Source: an uncultured Nodularia sp.
GTDB lineage: Bacteria > Cyanobacteriota > Cyanobacteriia > Cyanobacteriales > Nostocaceae
Assembly (NCBI GenBank): GCA_903911355.1
Contig: CAIWDD010000023.1
Location: 53,087 to 117,086, forward strand
Reading direction: 5' to 3'
DNA length: 64,000 bases
Shown here: positions 36,886 to 44,903 of the stretch, in pieces
How the letters are laid out: each line of letters opens with the position of its first letter
How positions within the stretch are numbered: position 1 is the stretch's first letter
Program-made: the position numbers and the translations under genes
Notes under the pieces: model-generated
Told to the model about the DNA's origin: nothing
Seen by the model: only the letters and a program-made list of their open reading frames with translations
The model's database searches: none

Positions 36886-38295
36886 CTAGTCGCCGGTTCC
36901 TGAATGCACGGTTTTTACCCATTTTAGACGTTTTGGTCTGAGGGACATCCGAGCAGTGGTACTACTCATCACAACTAACCAGTGCAACATATACAAAGCA
37001 CCACGTAGTGTTTGTAACAGCAACAGGAAAGATGTAGAAATATTAAATTTCTCATCTTGACGTATGCGCTTCAGTCCGGCAAACATACCCACAACAGACA
37101 TACCCACGGATAGTGTAGTTACCGATCCTAAAATTGGTAGACGATGCCGAGCTAGGGCCATGAATAAATCTGGAATTGCTGCTGTGGGTAGGATATACAT
37201 ACTCAACATAAACATGAGCATATCCCAGGTTTTTCGTGTACCCATGCGGTTTCTGACAATTAGATCCCAGTAATCTAAATAGCGTTGATAGCCGCCTTCT
37301 GCCCAACGATTGCGCTGATGCCAAAGGGCGATCGCATTTGTGACACCCTCTTCCTGCACAGCTGGGCAAAATGTACAGTCAATGTCCCATTGGTTTAAAT
37401 GTAGGCGCAAAGTCAGATCCAAATCATCCGTGATGGTTTCCTCATTCCACCCGCCACAACTTTCTAAGGCTGTACGCCGGACAAATTGACCATTACCCCG
37501 GAGTTCGCCAATACCACCGAGGGCAACACGTTGCTGCTGGAACCAGGTATCCAAAGCCATTTCTGCCATCTGACCTTGAGTCCAAAAATTTTCTTTGGCG
37601 TTAGCGATGGCTTTTCGCACCTGCACCGCCCCCACCTTTTCTCGTTGGAATAAAGGTACCACCTTGAGCAATAAGTCTGGTACTACCTGAGCATCAGCAT
37701 CAAACACTGCGACAATTTCGCCCTTAGTCAATGGCAATACCTGATTTAATGCTCCTGATTTGCCGCCACTAGCTTGTGGAGAACGTCTGAGAACCTTGAG
37801 TTGCTGATATTCTTGGGCTAGTTGGGCTAAGAGTTCCGGTGTCTTATCTGTGCTGTTATCGTCAATTATCCAGACTTCATATTGCCCATCTGGATATTCC
37901 AGATTGCAAAGATTCTTGACTAACTTGCCAATAACGGCTTCCTCATTTTTTGCAGCTACTAGCACAGATACAGAGGGAAAATCTCCCTGGATGTTTTTGG
38001 CATAGCGCCGGGGCCTAGCAAATACCACCACTAAGGCATGAAATCCTAGAAGAGTGGTCAGTCCTAGAATGAATATTGAACCCCAAGAAGCTAAATGCAA
38101 AGCGATTGTACCGCTCCACACTACAGTCAACATGAGAGCAGCTTTGCGTCTACGTCCTTGAAACCGGGATGGTAGAGACATGGGATCCACCTCTACCACT
38201 AACTCCTGCTGATCTGCCGATGGGTCGGATAACACAGAGTTAAGTTGGTCAAGCTCTTCGTAATAATCGTCTTCGGGCCAGGAATTCGCTGGCAT
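36886..38295 (-). CDS. mgdA: beta-monoglucosyldiacylglycerol synthase (GT2)
   Basis: MgdA transfers glucose from UDP-glucose to diacylglycerol, the first step of galactolipid synthesis for cyanobacterial thylakoids. The 469-residue protein has an N-terminal hydrophobic pair (about 50-90), a GT2 catalytic domain with VWIIDDNSTD, VFDADAQV and ETITDDLDLTLRLHL, the QRNRWAEGG (QxxRW-type) motif and C-terminal membrane helices. The N-terminal MPANSW and C-terminal WVKTVHSGTGD match my memory of the Anabaena/Synechocystis enzyme closely. The ATG at 38295 is consistent with that. It would act at the cytoplasmic face of the membrane. Confidence 0.88.
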   Translation of the reverse strand: MPANSWPEDDYYEELDQLNSVLSDPSADQQELVVEVDPMSLPSRFQGRRRKAALMLTVVWSGTIALHLASWGSIFILGLTTLLGFHALVVVFARPRRYAKNIQGDFPSVSVLVAAKNEEAVIGKLVKNLCNLEYPDGQYEVWIIDDNSTDKTPELLAQLAQEYQQLKVLRRSPQASGGKSGALNQVLPLTKGEIVAVFDADAQVVPDLLLKVVPLFQREKVGAVQVRKAIANAKENFWTQGQMAEMALDTWFQQQRVALGGIGELRGNGQFVRRTALESCGGWNEETITDDLDLTLRLHLNQWDIDCTFCPAVQEEGVTNAIALWHQRNRWAEGGYQRYLDYWDLIVRNRMGTRKTWDMLMFMLSMYILPTAAIPDLFMALARHRLPILGSVTTLSVGMSVVGMFAGLKRIRQDEKFNISTSFLLLLQTLRGALYMLHWLVVMSSTTARMSLRPKRLKWVKTVHSGTGD

Positions 38296-38574
38296 AGGTT
38301 ACTTGATTCAAAAACCAGTTGTTATACAGCTGAAAAAAAGCAAGGAATCCAACACTTGAGAGCGCTGATTTCTGCTTTTATTGCTTCAGCTTCTTTGTTA
38401 AAAGCCAATGCATATTAATTGTAACCGAATTTTTAACATTTCTTAGCACCAAATTTCGAGTTTCAAAGTATTTAGGATGATTTATGGGGAACTCTACCTT
38501 GTGAGCACTCCACCCTGTTGCCGTAACCCACTAAAATTAGTAAACACCTTCCTTTTGCAATTAGGAGTGCATGT

Positions 38575-39669
38575 GTGCCACAATCTGCTAAATGTTTGCT
38601 GATTGGCTCAACTGAGATTTATAGTGGTAAATCTGCAACTGTTTTGGGTTTGTCTCATCAGCTACAGCAAAAAGGACTAGATATTGCCTACGGTAAACCC
38701 CTGGGCACTTGTTTTAGTGCATCTGGCGGAACCTTAGTTGAGGAAGATGTCCAGTTTATTGCTCATAGTCTGAACTTACCAAAAAACCGTGTTGCGGCCA
38801 CAATACTGGCTTTGGATGAGGTCAATGTCCAAAGACGCTGGCGCGGCGAAGACAACACCAACTATCGGCAGTTATTAAAACAGCAATATTTGCAAGTTTC
38901 CCAGGGAGATTTAGTGTTGCTAGAGGGACCTGGTGATTTGACACAAGGCAGTCTGTTTGATTTGTCCTTGTTACAGGTTGCTGAGACGTTAGATGCGGCT
39001 GTACTGTTGGTAACACGTTATAATTCTCTTCTCTCAACTGGGGCGTTATTATCTGCCAAGCGGTACGTGGGCGATCGCCTGGTGGGAGTTGTGATTAATG
39101 ATATCCCTAGCGAACAATTAGAAATAGTTGACGCTCAATTATGCCCGTTTCTAGAAAAGCAAGACATCCCTGTATTGGCCACATTGCCGAAAAGTGATTT
39201 ACTCCGCAGTGTCAGCGTTGGTGAACTGGTAAACCAGTTAAAGGCGGAAGTTCTCTGTCGTCGAGATCGCTTGGATTTGATGGTGGAGAGTTTGGCAATT
39301 GGGGCAATGAATGTCAATGCGGCTGTGAAGTATTTCCGCAAACGCCGAAATATGGCAGTAGTCACAGGAGGCGATCGCGTGGAAATTCAACAAGCCGCCC
39401 TAGAAACCTCTACACAATGCCTGATTTTGACTGGACAACTGCCACCACCTGCCTTTATTCTCAGTCGTGCTGAAGAGCTAGAAATCCCCATCCTATCGGT
39501 TGACTTAGATACCCTAAGCACTGTGGAAATTATTGACCGGACTTTTGGTCAAGTACGGGTACATGAACCCATCAAGGTTCACTGCATTCACCAGTTGATG
39601 GCTGAGAATTTTGACATTGATCGCTTGTTATCTAAACTAGGCTTAACTCACCGAGGGACATTAGCTTAA
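38575..39669 (+). CDS. BioD/AAA_26-like protein with DRTGG domain
   Basis: The 364-residue protein has an N-terminal P-loop domain of the dethiobiotin-synthetase-like type (GSTEIYSGKSATVLGL near residues 10-25, LVLLEGPGDL) and a C-terminal DRTGG domain (about 220-330) with KRRNMAVVTGGDRVEIQQAA. This pair occurs at the N-terminus of long phosphotransacetylases and in stand-alone cyanobacterial proteins; the Pta catalytic domain is absent, so a nucleotide-binding regulatory role is more likely than acetyl transfer. The start is GTG 38575, with AGGAG 7 nt before it (38563-38567); the overlapping ATG 38571 is out of frame. Confidence 0.8.
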   Translation: MPQSAKCLLIGSTEIYSGKSATVLGLSHQLQQKGLDIAYGKPLGTCFSASGGTLVEEDVQFIAHSLNLPKNRVAATILALDEVNVQRRWRGEDNTNYRQLLKQQYLQVSQGDLVLLEGPGDLTQGSLFDLSLLQVAETLDAAVLLVTRYNSLLSTGALLSAKRYVGDRLVGVVINDIPSEQLEIVDAQLCPFLEKQDIPVLATLPKSDLLRSVSVGELVNQLKAEVLCRRDRLDLMVESLAIGAMNVNAAVKYFRKRRNMAVVTGGDRVEIQQAALETSTQCLILTGQLPPPAFILSRAEELEIPILSVDLDTLSTVEIIDRTFGQVRVHEPIKVHCIHQLMAENFDIDRLLSKLGLTHRGTLA

Positions 39670-39711
39670 GTGAAGCTGGAATCCCCCGTCTTTAGGCGTG
39701 GGGAGTGTCTA
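39670..39711. repeat. IS200/IS605-like right-end hairpin
   Basis: GAAGCTGGAATCCCCCGTC, TTTA and GGCGTGGGGAGTGTC form the imperfect hairpin and tail I associate with right ends of cyanobacterial IS605-type elements. It begins at the stop of the preceding gene, so it may also work as its terminator. No transposase is near. Confidence 0.55.
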
Positions 39712-39833
39712 GCAGCTATTGAGCTACTGAAGCAAACATCAGAAAAATGTAGCAATATGTAACTATATTTGGCTGTTCACCTACACTCTGTTTGGTAGAA
39801 TAACTGGGTTGTTTAATGTGATTACGTCCATCT

Positions 39834-40337
39834 TTGAGCCAGTCAACAGACCTTACCAACCTAGATACATTAGCGCAGGAACTGGCGACCATCCAACAAA
39901 CGGGTTCTAAGCGAATCGCCTTGTTGGGTTCTCGTCATGTGCCAATTACGCATCAAAATCTCATTGAGATGATGACCTATGCCTTGGTTCTATCAGGCAA
40001 TCGGGTAATCACCTCTGGGGCTACAGGGACAAATTCAGCTGCCATTAAGGGAGCAATGCGGGCTGATCCCAATTTATTGACGGTGATTTTACCCCAAAGT
40101 TTGGAACGTCAGCCCCATGAATCACGCCAACAACTAGAGCAGGTGATGCATCTGGTAGAAAATTCCAGTAATGATAATCTGTCTTTAGCTGAAGCTAGTT
40201 ACATTTGTAACAAGGAGATTATCTCCCGATGCCAGCAACTCATCTGTTTTGCTTTTCACGACAGTCGGACTCTGCTGCAAACTTGTGGAGATGCAGAAGA
40301 ACAAAGAAAAGTTGTCACACTTTTCTACTTTGACTAA
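39834..40337 (+). CDS. DprA-like Rossmann protein
   Basis: The 167-residue protein looks like the single Rossmann domain of DprA/LOG-type proteins: KRIALLGSRHVPITH, then SGNRVITSGATGTNSAAIKG with a glycine-rich loop, and ICFAFHDSRTLLQTC. It lacks the full DprA length (about 300 residues), so a role in DNA uptake is uncertain; annotation in cyanobacteria is usually DNA recombination-mediator protein A. The start is TTG 39834, the only usable codon after an in-frame TGA at 39819-39821, so initiation is probably weak. Confidence 0.7.
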   Translation: MSQSTDLTNLDTLAQELATIQQTGSKRIALLGSRHVPITHQNLIEMMTYALVLSGNRVITSGATGTNSAAIKGAMRADPNLLTVILPQSLERQPHESRQQLEQVMHLVENSSNDNLSLAEASYICNKEIISRCQQLICFAFHDSRTLLQTCGDAEEQRKVVTLFYFD

Positions 40338-40388
40338 AGTGCAGTAAGTCCTCGCCCTGGTAATGATAGATATAGGAAACTGCGAATT

Positions 40389-40412
40389 GGTAACAGGTAA
40401 CCACCTGTTACC
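40389..40412. terminator. 10-bp perfect hairpin
   Basis: GGTAACAGGT and ACCTGTTACC are perfect arms with an AACC loop, 52 bp after the DprA-like stop. No T-run follows, so termination is possible but not certain. Confidence 0.4.
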
Positions 40413-40454
40413 TGTTCATCACAGCTAACTACAAATACATTGATTGGTTTAATC

Positions 40455-40874
40455 ATGCTATCGCAACTGCCTGTGTCTGTTATTTTGTTGTATTCTATTG
40501 CTGCTGCTGCCCTTCTGATTTATCTGCCCTTTCTATTGGTAGCTTATGCGCGGGTGCGGATTGGCTATGAAGCCCTTGCTACTCCTCGCGCCATGTTTGA
40601 TAAATTGCCCCCCTATGCTCAAAGAGCCACTTGGGCGCATCAAAACTCCCTGGAAGCATTTATGTTGTTTGCCACCGCAGCACTGATGGCATATATAACT
40701 GGGGTAAATTATACTACAGCAACAGTGGCGGCGATCGCTTTTGTGGTGGCGCGTTTGCTATACTCAATTTTTTATATTTTGAATATACCCCTATTGCGAT
40801 CGCTGATGTTTGCCATTGCCTCCCTGAGCTCTGCTACTCTGATTATCTCCAGCATCATTCAAGCCCAGAGTTAA
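40455..40874 (+). CDS. MAPEG family membrane protein
   Basis: The 139-residue protein starts MLSQLPVSVILLYSIAAAAL and has four hydrophobic helices, with the RATWAHQNSLEAFMLFATAA segment diagnostic of the MAPEG superfamily (membrane-associated eicosanoid/glutathione metabolism). In bacteria the substrate is usually unknown; glutathione-dependent detoxification is only an inference. The ATG at 40455 is preferred over TTG 40440. Confidence 0.85.
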   Translation: MLSQLPVSVILLYSIAAAALLIYLPFLLVAYARVRIGYEALATPRAMFDKLPPYAQRATWAHQNSLEAFMLFATAALMAYITGVNYTTATVAAIAFVVARLLYSIFYILNIPLLRSLMFAIASLSSATLIISSIIQAQS

Positions 40875-40932
40875 TTGGGCAGTAGAAATGCGGGTTTAAA
40901 ATCACCGGTAAACCGAAAATCTAAAATTGTTT

Positions 40933-41424
40933 ATGGCTTCTACATATTCCTTTGACATTGTGAGCGACTTTGATCGACAAGAGTTAGTGAATGCGGTCGA
41001 TCAAGTTATGCGAGATATCAAAGGTCGTTATGACCTCAAAGATACTCAAACCACTGTAGAGTTAAACGACCAAACCATTAATGTCAGCACTGACAGCGAA
41101 TTTACCTTAGATTCTGTTCACAACATCCTCCGGGAAAAAGCCGCCAAGCGTCAGCTTTCTCAGAAAATTTTCGAGTTTGGCAAAGTTGAATCAGCTAGTG
41201 GTAACCGTGTACGTCAAGAAATCACACTCAAAAAAGGCATCAGTCAGGAAATAGCTAAACAAATTTCCAAATTGATTCGGGACGAATTCAAAAAAGTACA
41301 AGCCTCAATTCAAGGTGATGCTGTAAGAGTTTCAGCTAAAGCTAAGGATGACTTACAAGCTGTGATGCAGCGTCTGAAACAAGAAGACCTTCCTGTGGCT
41401 TTACAATTTACCAATTACCGTTAA
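40933..41424 (+). CDS. YajQ family nucleotide-binding protein
   Basis: The 163-residue protein starts [20 protein letters not shown] and has the two-ferredoxin-fold pattern of YajQ ([34 protein letters not shown]). YajQ homologues bind nucleic acids or cyclic di-GMP; the role here is not shown by sequence. The ATG at 40933 is chosen over the TTG at 40927. A strong hairpin follows 6 bp after the stop. Confidence 0.92.
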   Translation: MASTYSFDIVSDFDRQELVNAVDQVMRDIKGRYDLKDTQTTVELNDQTINVSTDSEFTLDSVHNILREKAAKRQLSQKIFEFGKVESASGNRVRQEITLKKGISQEIAKQISKLIRDEFKKVQASIQGDAVRVSAKAKDDLQAVMQRLKQEDLPVALQFTNYR

Positions 41425-41430
41425 ACAACC

Positions 41431-41457
41431 TATGGGGTGGATTTTATCCACCCCATA
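41431..41457 (+). terminator. hairpin after yajQ-type gene
   Basis: TATGGGGTGGA/TCCACCCCATA forms an 11-bp perfect stem with a 5-nt loop. The T-rich tract comes only 6 bases later. Confidence 0.6.
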
Positions 41458-41532
41458 CCATTGTTTTAAAATCAGGTTCGATAGTTTTTCGCTAATTATT
41501 AACTAGTTAACTGCCTTCCGCATTAGCTGAGA

Positions 41533-41997
41533 TTAAAGAATTTTGTGAGTGTGGGAATGCTGCTTAACATTGTCTTCTTTAGTGACAACTCTAGCGGCAT
41601 TCAGTACGCGCTTACGCTCCGTTGAATATTCAAAATCAGTGTAGGTTGTACCTAAAGGGATGAGGGACTGTGCAGTTTCACGTCGTTTGTAGGTGCGAGC
41701 TGCAGCAAACACCCGCACAGCGAATTCTTCCCCAAACTGAGTCGAATCTGGAAAGCCATCTGGTAACACAGGTGTATTGCCATCCAGAACAGATCCCAGG
41801 GTGGTTGCACAAGCCAGCTTATAGGAGGTGGGAATACCTTTGAACAATGCTTCTAAAGCAGCAGAGGGAATTGGTTCTACTACTTCCACTTGATAAACTT
41901 CCCCATCTTCCTTAATGAAGCAGGTTGATAGACCTATAACAATATAATCGTTAGCGGTGAGATCCGGTGCATCTTCATAGGAAATCGCTGTTGTCAT
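41533..41997 (-). CDS. conserved cyanobacterial protein of unknown function
   Basis: The 154-residue protein starts MTTAISYEDAPDLTANDYIV, soluble, with VVEPIPSAALEALFKGIPTS and a conserved AARTYKRRETAQ segment. I recognise it as a widely conserved cyanobacterial family, but I know no function and see no catalytic motif or signal. ATG 41997 is preferred over ATG 42018 (MKVGKIF) because the conserved region begins at MTTAIS. It is transcribed away from the next gene by a spacer with an IS605-like hairpin. Confidence 0.7.
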   Translation of the reverse strand: MTTAISYEDAPDLTANDYIVIGLSTCFIKEDGEVYQVEVVEPIPSAALEALFKGIPTSYKLACATTLGSVLDGNTPVLPDGFPDSTQFGEEFAVRVFAAARTYKRRETAQSLIPLGTTYTDFEYSTERKRVLNAARVVTKEDNVKQHSHTHKIL

Positions 41998-42162
41998 AAA
42001 AATTTTCCCAACCTTCAAAATTACGATGTGTGGTTGATTGCTACACTTGTCCGTCGCCTACAGCATCAGTTAAAGTAGGCACGATACCTGACGGCAACAA
42101 GCAATGAGCTAAATCAAGGCTTGTGGGCATTCTAGCAATTTGTTCGTGTTACTACTTGATTA

Positions 42163-42235
42163 GTCATGAACTACCCCATCTTACTTTGTTGAAGATGGGG
42201 TTTCTACATCTCCATGAGTAAGACGTTTACGCCAT
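42163..42235. repeat. IS200/IS605-like end remnant
   Basis: CATGAACTACCCCATCTT followed by a 9-bp stem CCCCATCTT/AAGATGGGG (42174-42200) and GTTTCTACATCTCC resembles the end hairpins of cyanobacterial IS605-type elements. No transposase frame is nearby. It lies in the 340-bp spacer between the genes at 41997 and 42338, which holds nothing else I recognise. Confidence 0.4.
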
Positions 42236-42337
42236 AGTCATCTAATCTTTTTTGCTGTAGATATATTGCCGGAAGTAGATAGAAAATAACTGGGTGTCCA
42301 CAGTCTGATTTATCCATATAAATACGTATTGTTTGCC

Positions 42338-42748
42338 TTATGGTAATACATTTAATATTTCCGCTTCCTGAACATCAGGATTTACGAGTACTACTGGAAA
42401 TTGATTAGGGTCAAATTTATACCCTTGCTGTTGTCTAATAATATGAGCTTGATGGGGGTCGAAATTCCGCTGAAATTCCCTTTGCAAACTCTCAACACGT
42501 TCTTCCATCAGCTTGACCTCAGTCTTAACTTCTCGCAACCTGTTTTGCTGTGTCCAATGATAAGGTACAAGTTTTACCAGGGCAGATGCTGCTGCAGTGC
42601 ACAGGACTAAGTTAACTGCTATTTTAGCTGTGGTTTCCAGGGCTATAACCTGGTAGGAACGTTGACGAAGATGCCGTTTTGGTCGAGGAACAGCCCGGCG
42701 TTTTTCTATAGGTTGTACCGGCGGTCTAGACGGTTGAATGGCGTTCAT
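42338..42748 (-). CDS. bitopic coiled-coil protein, FtsB/FtsL-like layout
   Basis: The 136-residue protein has a short basic cytoplasmic N-terminus (1-43, RPKRHLRQRS), one membrane helix (about 44-63, AKIAVNLVLCTAAASALVKL), then a coiled-coil segment (70-95, REVKTEVKLMEERVESLQRE) and a short outer tail. This is the layout of FtsB/FtsL/DivIC divisome proteins, but sequence similarity is not clear enough to name it. I recognise it as conserved in cyanobacteria with unknown function. Confidence 0.65.
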   Translation of the reverse strand: MNAIQPSRPPVQPIEKRRAVPRPKRHLRQRSYQVIALETTAKIAVNLVLCTAAASALVKLVPYHWTQQNRLREVKTEVKLMEERVESLQREFQRNFDPHQAHIIRQQQGYKFDPNQFPVVLVNPDVQEAEILNVLP

Positions 42749-43115
42749 TATGCTTAATTAAAAAACCTGACTAATTTCATGACAACTTCATAGAATGCGC
42801 ACTGAAAGGGTTTACACCTTTACTTAGCTGTCATATTACTTCATTTTTGCCAAATTGCTACACGTATATTGAAGTTAAAAGGCCACTCTATATACGCAGT
42901 TAGCTAGTATTTAAAAACTTCTGGCATTTAGCCACTAGCACCCCGGTCGCCCGATTATTATTCTTTTAGAAGATTATGTCAATTCCGAGTCATGGTGATT
43001 TTTTCAAGAGGTCTAAGGGATATGTAATTTTGGCTTGTTTTAAATCAATATCCCAGATATTGTCGCGGAAAATTGAAATTGTTCCTATTTTACTCAAAGA
43101 ATATACTTATAAAGA
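42749..43115. other. spacer without recognised feature
   Basis: About 370 bp hold no gene. I see no tRNA, no long palindrome and no RNA motif that I can name. The right part precedes the terminator of psaM. Confidence 0.5.
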
Positions 43116-43142
43116 CAACAACCAGGGCTAGCCTGATTGTTG
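43116..43142 (-). terminator. psaM terminator hairpin
   Basis: CAACAACCAGG and CCTGATTGTTG pair as an 11-bp stem with one mismatch and a 5-nt loop. It lies 54 bp beyond the psaM stop on the minus strand, followed there by TCTTTATAAG. Confidence 0.55.
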
Positions 43143-43196
43143 TTTGAGAGTGGGGCGATTTTAAATCTACCCCGGTTACCATGTCAGAACGTGGCG

Positions 43197-43292
43197 TTAT
43201 TTATAGAGTTCTGTTGCTAAACGCCAAGCCAGAATTCCTGGAATCAGCGCTACAGCTAGAGCAATGTACACCTGAGTGTCTGATATAGGCAT
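43197..43292 (-). CDS. psaM: photosystem I reaction centre subunit XII (PsaM)
   Basis: The 31-residue protein [20 protein letters not shown] plus [11 protein letters not shown] is PsaM, a single-helix thylakoid subunit at the monomer interface of the PSI trimer or tetramer. It is too short for routine gene calling. The start is ATG 43292-43290 with a full AGGAGG (43307-43302) 9 nt before it; the TAA is 43199-43197. The central hydrophobic stretch (8-24) and the C-terminal LATELYK are the family's conserved parts. It is transcribed alone, divergent from the FGGY kinase. Confidence 0.96.
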   Translation of the reverse strand: MPISDTQVYIALAVALIPGILAWRLATELYK

Positions 43293-43430
43293 GGTCTGAA
43301 CCCTCCTGAGCTTCAAATCAATATTGAACAGTTCGTTTACTACTTTTCACTGTTTTGCCAAGAATGTGGAATATCTTGTTACAAGATGCAACAAAAACAG
43401 TGATTTGTCATTAAAAAAATTTATAAAACT

Positions 43431-44693
43431 ATGGATTTTTATTTGGGGATCGATTTCGGTACATCTGGGGTTAGGGGTGTGGTGATTAATCATGAAGCTT
43501 GCACCCAGGCACAAATCAAGCATCCTTGGGCAGATGGGGCTGTTACTAACTTAGCAGATTCGTGGCATGGGGCTTTATTTCGACTGCTGACACAAATACC
43601 AGAGAAATTGCGCCGAGAAATCAAGGGTATCGCCATTAACGGTACTTCTTCCACAGTCCTGCTGTGTGATGCGGCTGGTCAGCCTGTAGATGCACCTTTA
43701 TTGTATAACGATGGGCGGGGAGCAGTGGTGCTGCCGCAATTAAAAAGTATTGCACCACCGCAAAGTAACGTATTAAGTGCAACTTCTAGCCTAGTAAAAT
43801 TGCTGTGGATGGTGCAACAGCCGAGTTTCAGCAAAGCGAGATATTTTCTGCATCAAGCCGATTGGTTAGGATTTCTGCTGCATGGGTATTTGGGAATTAG
43901 CGATTACCATAACGCTTTAAAGCTGGGCTATGACGTGGAAGAGTTGAAATATCCACAATGGCTAGAAACACTAGAATTACCGATTCAGTTACCCAGAGTT
44001 TTACCCCCCGGTACTCCCATTGCCAAATTGCGCCCGGAAATAGCAACTCAGTTTCATTTCCCTGATGATTGCTTGGTGTATGCTGGTACAACTGATAGTA
44101 TTGCCGCTTTCTTGGCTAGTGGGGCCAAATCCCCCGGTGAAGCTGTGACATCCTTGGGTTCGACCTTGGCGGTCAAACTATTGAGTCGTACCCGGATAGA
44201 AGATGCACGATATGGTATTTATAGCCATCGCTGGGGTAACTTGTGGCTGGCTGGGGGTGCTTCTAATACTGGGGGGGCGGTGCTAAAGCAATTTTTTAGT
44301 GATGCTGACTTAGAAAGATTGAGCAGCGAAATTGATATTACAAAAGCCAGCGAGTTAGATTATTATCCATTGTTGCAGCCAGGCGATCGCTTTCCCATTA
44401 ATGATCCGGATTTACCTCCGCGATTAACACCACGCCCTGAGAGTAGTGTGGAATTTTTGCATGGGTTGTTAGAAAGTATTGCCCGAATTGAGGCTAATGG
44501 GTATAAATTATTGCAAAAAATGGGGGCAGATAAATTAACTCGTGTTTACACTGCCGGGGGTGGTGCGGTAAATTCTACTTGGTCTGGCATTCGTGAACGA
44601 CATTTAAAGGTGTCTGTGATGTCGTCGATGCATAGGGAAGCTGCTTATGGTACGGCGCTTTTGGCCATGAGAGGGACTGATTTTTTTAACTAG
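43431..44693 (+). CDS. FGGY sugar kinase, D-ribulose-kinase-like
   Basis: The 420-residue protein starts MDFYLGIDFGTSGVRGVVIN (phosphate-1 motif GIDFGTSG at 6-13), continues with NGTSSTVLLCDAAGQP and YAGTTDSIAAFLASGA (catalytic Asp region) and ends with TAGGGAVNSTWSGIRE (adenosine site). It is shorter than typical xylulose kinases (about 480-500) and matches the cyanobacterial/plant group whose Synechococcus member phosphorylates D-ribulose. The substrate is inferred. It lies 211 bp upstream of valS, same strand. Confidence 0.85.
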   Translation: MDFYLGIDFGTSGVRGVVINHEACTQAQIKHPWADGAVTNLADSWHGALFRLLTQIPEKLRREIKGIAINGTSSTVLLCDAAGQPVDAPLLYNDGRGAVVLPQLKSIAPPQSNVLSATSSLVKLLWMVQQPSFSKARYFLHQADWLGFLLHGYLGISDYHNALKLGYDVEELKYPQWLETLELPIQLPRVLPPGTPIAKLRPEIATQFHFPDDCLVYAGTTDSIAAFLASGAKSPGEAVTSLGSTLAVKLLSRTRIEDARYGIYSHRWGNLWLAGGASNTGGAVLKQFFSDADLERLSSEIDITKASELDYYPLLQPGDRFPINDPDLPPRLTPRPESSVEFLHGLLESIARIEANGYKLLQKMGADKLTRVYTAGGGAVNSTWSGIRERHLKVSVMSSMHREAAYGTALLAMRGTDFFN

Positions 44694-44903
44694 TCACTCG
44701 ACTGCACAAGTGTCACTGAAGATTTATACAGTTGCTCTAACAACCCTCGATTCAACTGGGAAGCACCCATTAACTTTCTTGGTTAACCTTCTCAAATCTC
44801 CTGTTTGTCTGTCATCTCCGCCTGATGCTTTTCCTGTCCATGAATCCTTCTTCCAGGCTATGGCAAAATTTATAAGAGTCCTTCCAGAATTACTTGTCCC
44901 CGC

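Noticed and set aside
40631..40885. Alternative frame in the MAPEG gene
   Set aside because: It overlaps the MAPEG gene in another frame, and the MAPEG frame carries the family motif.
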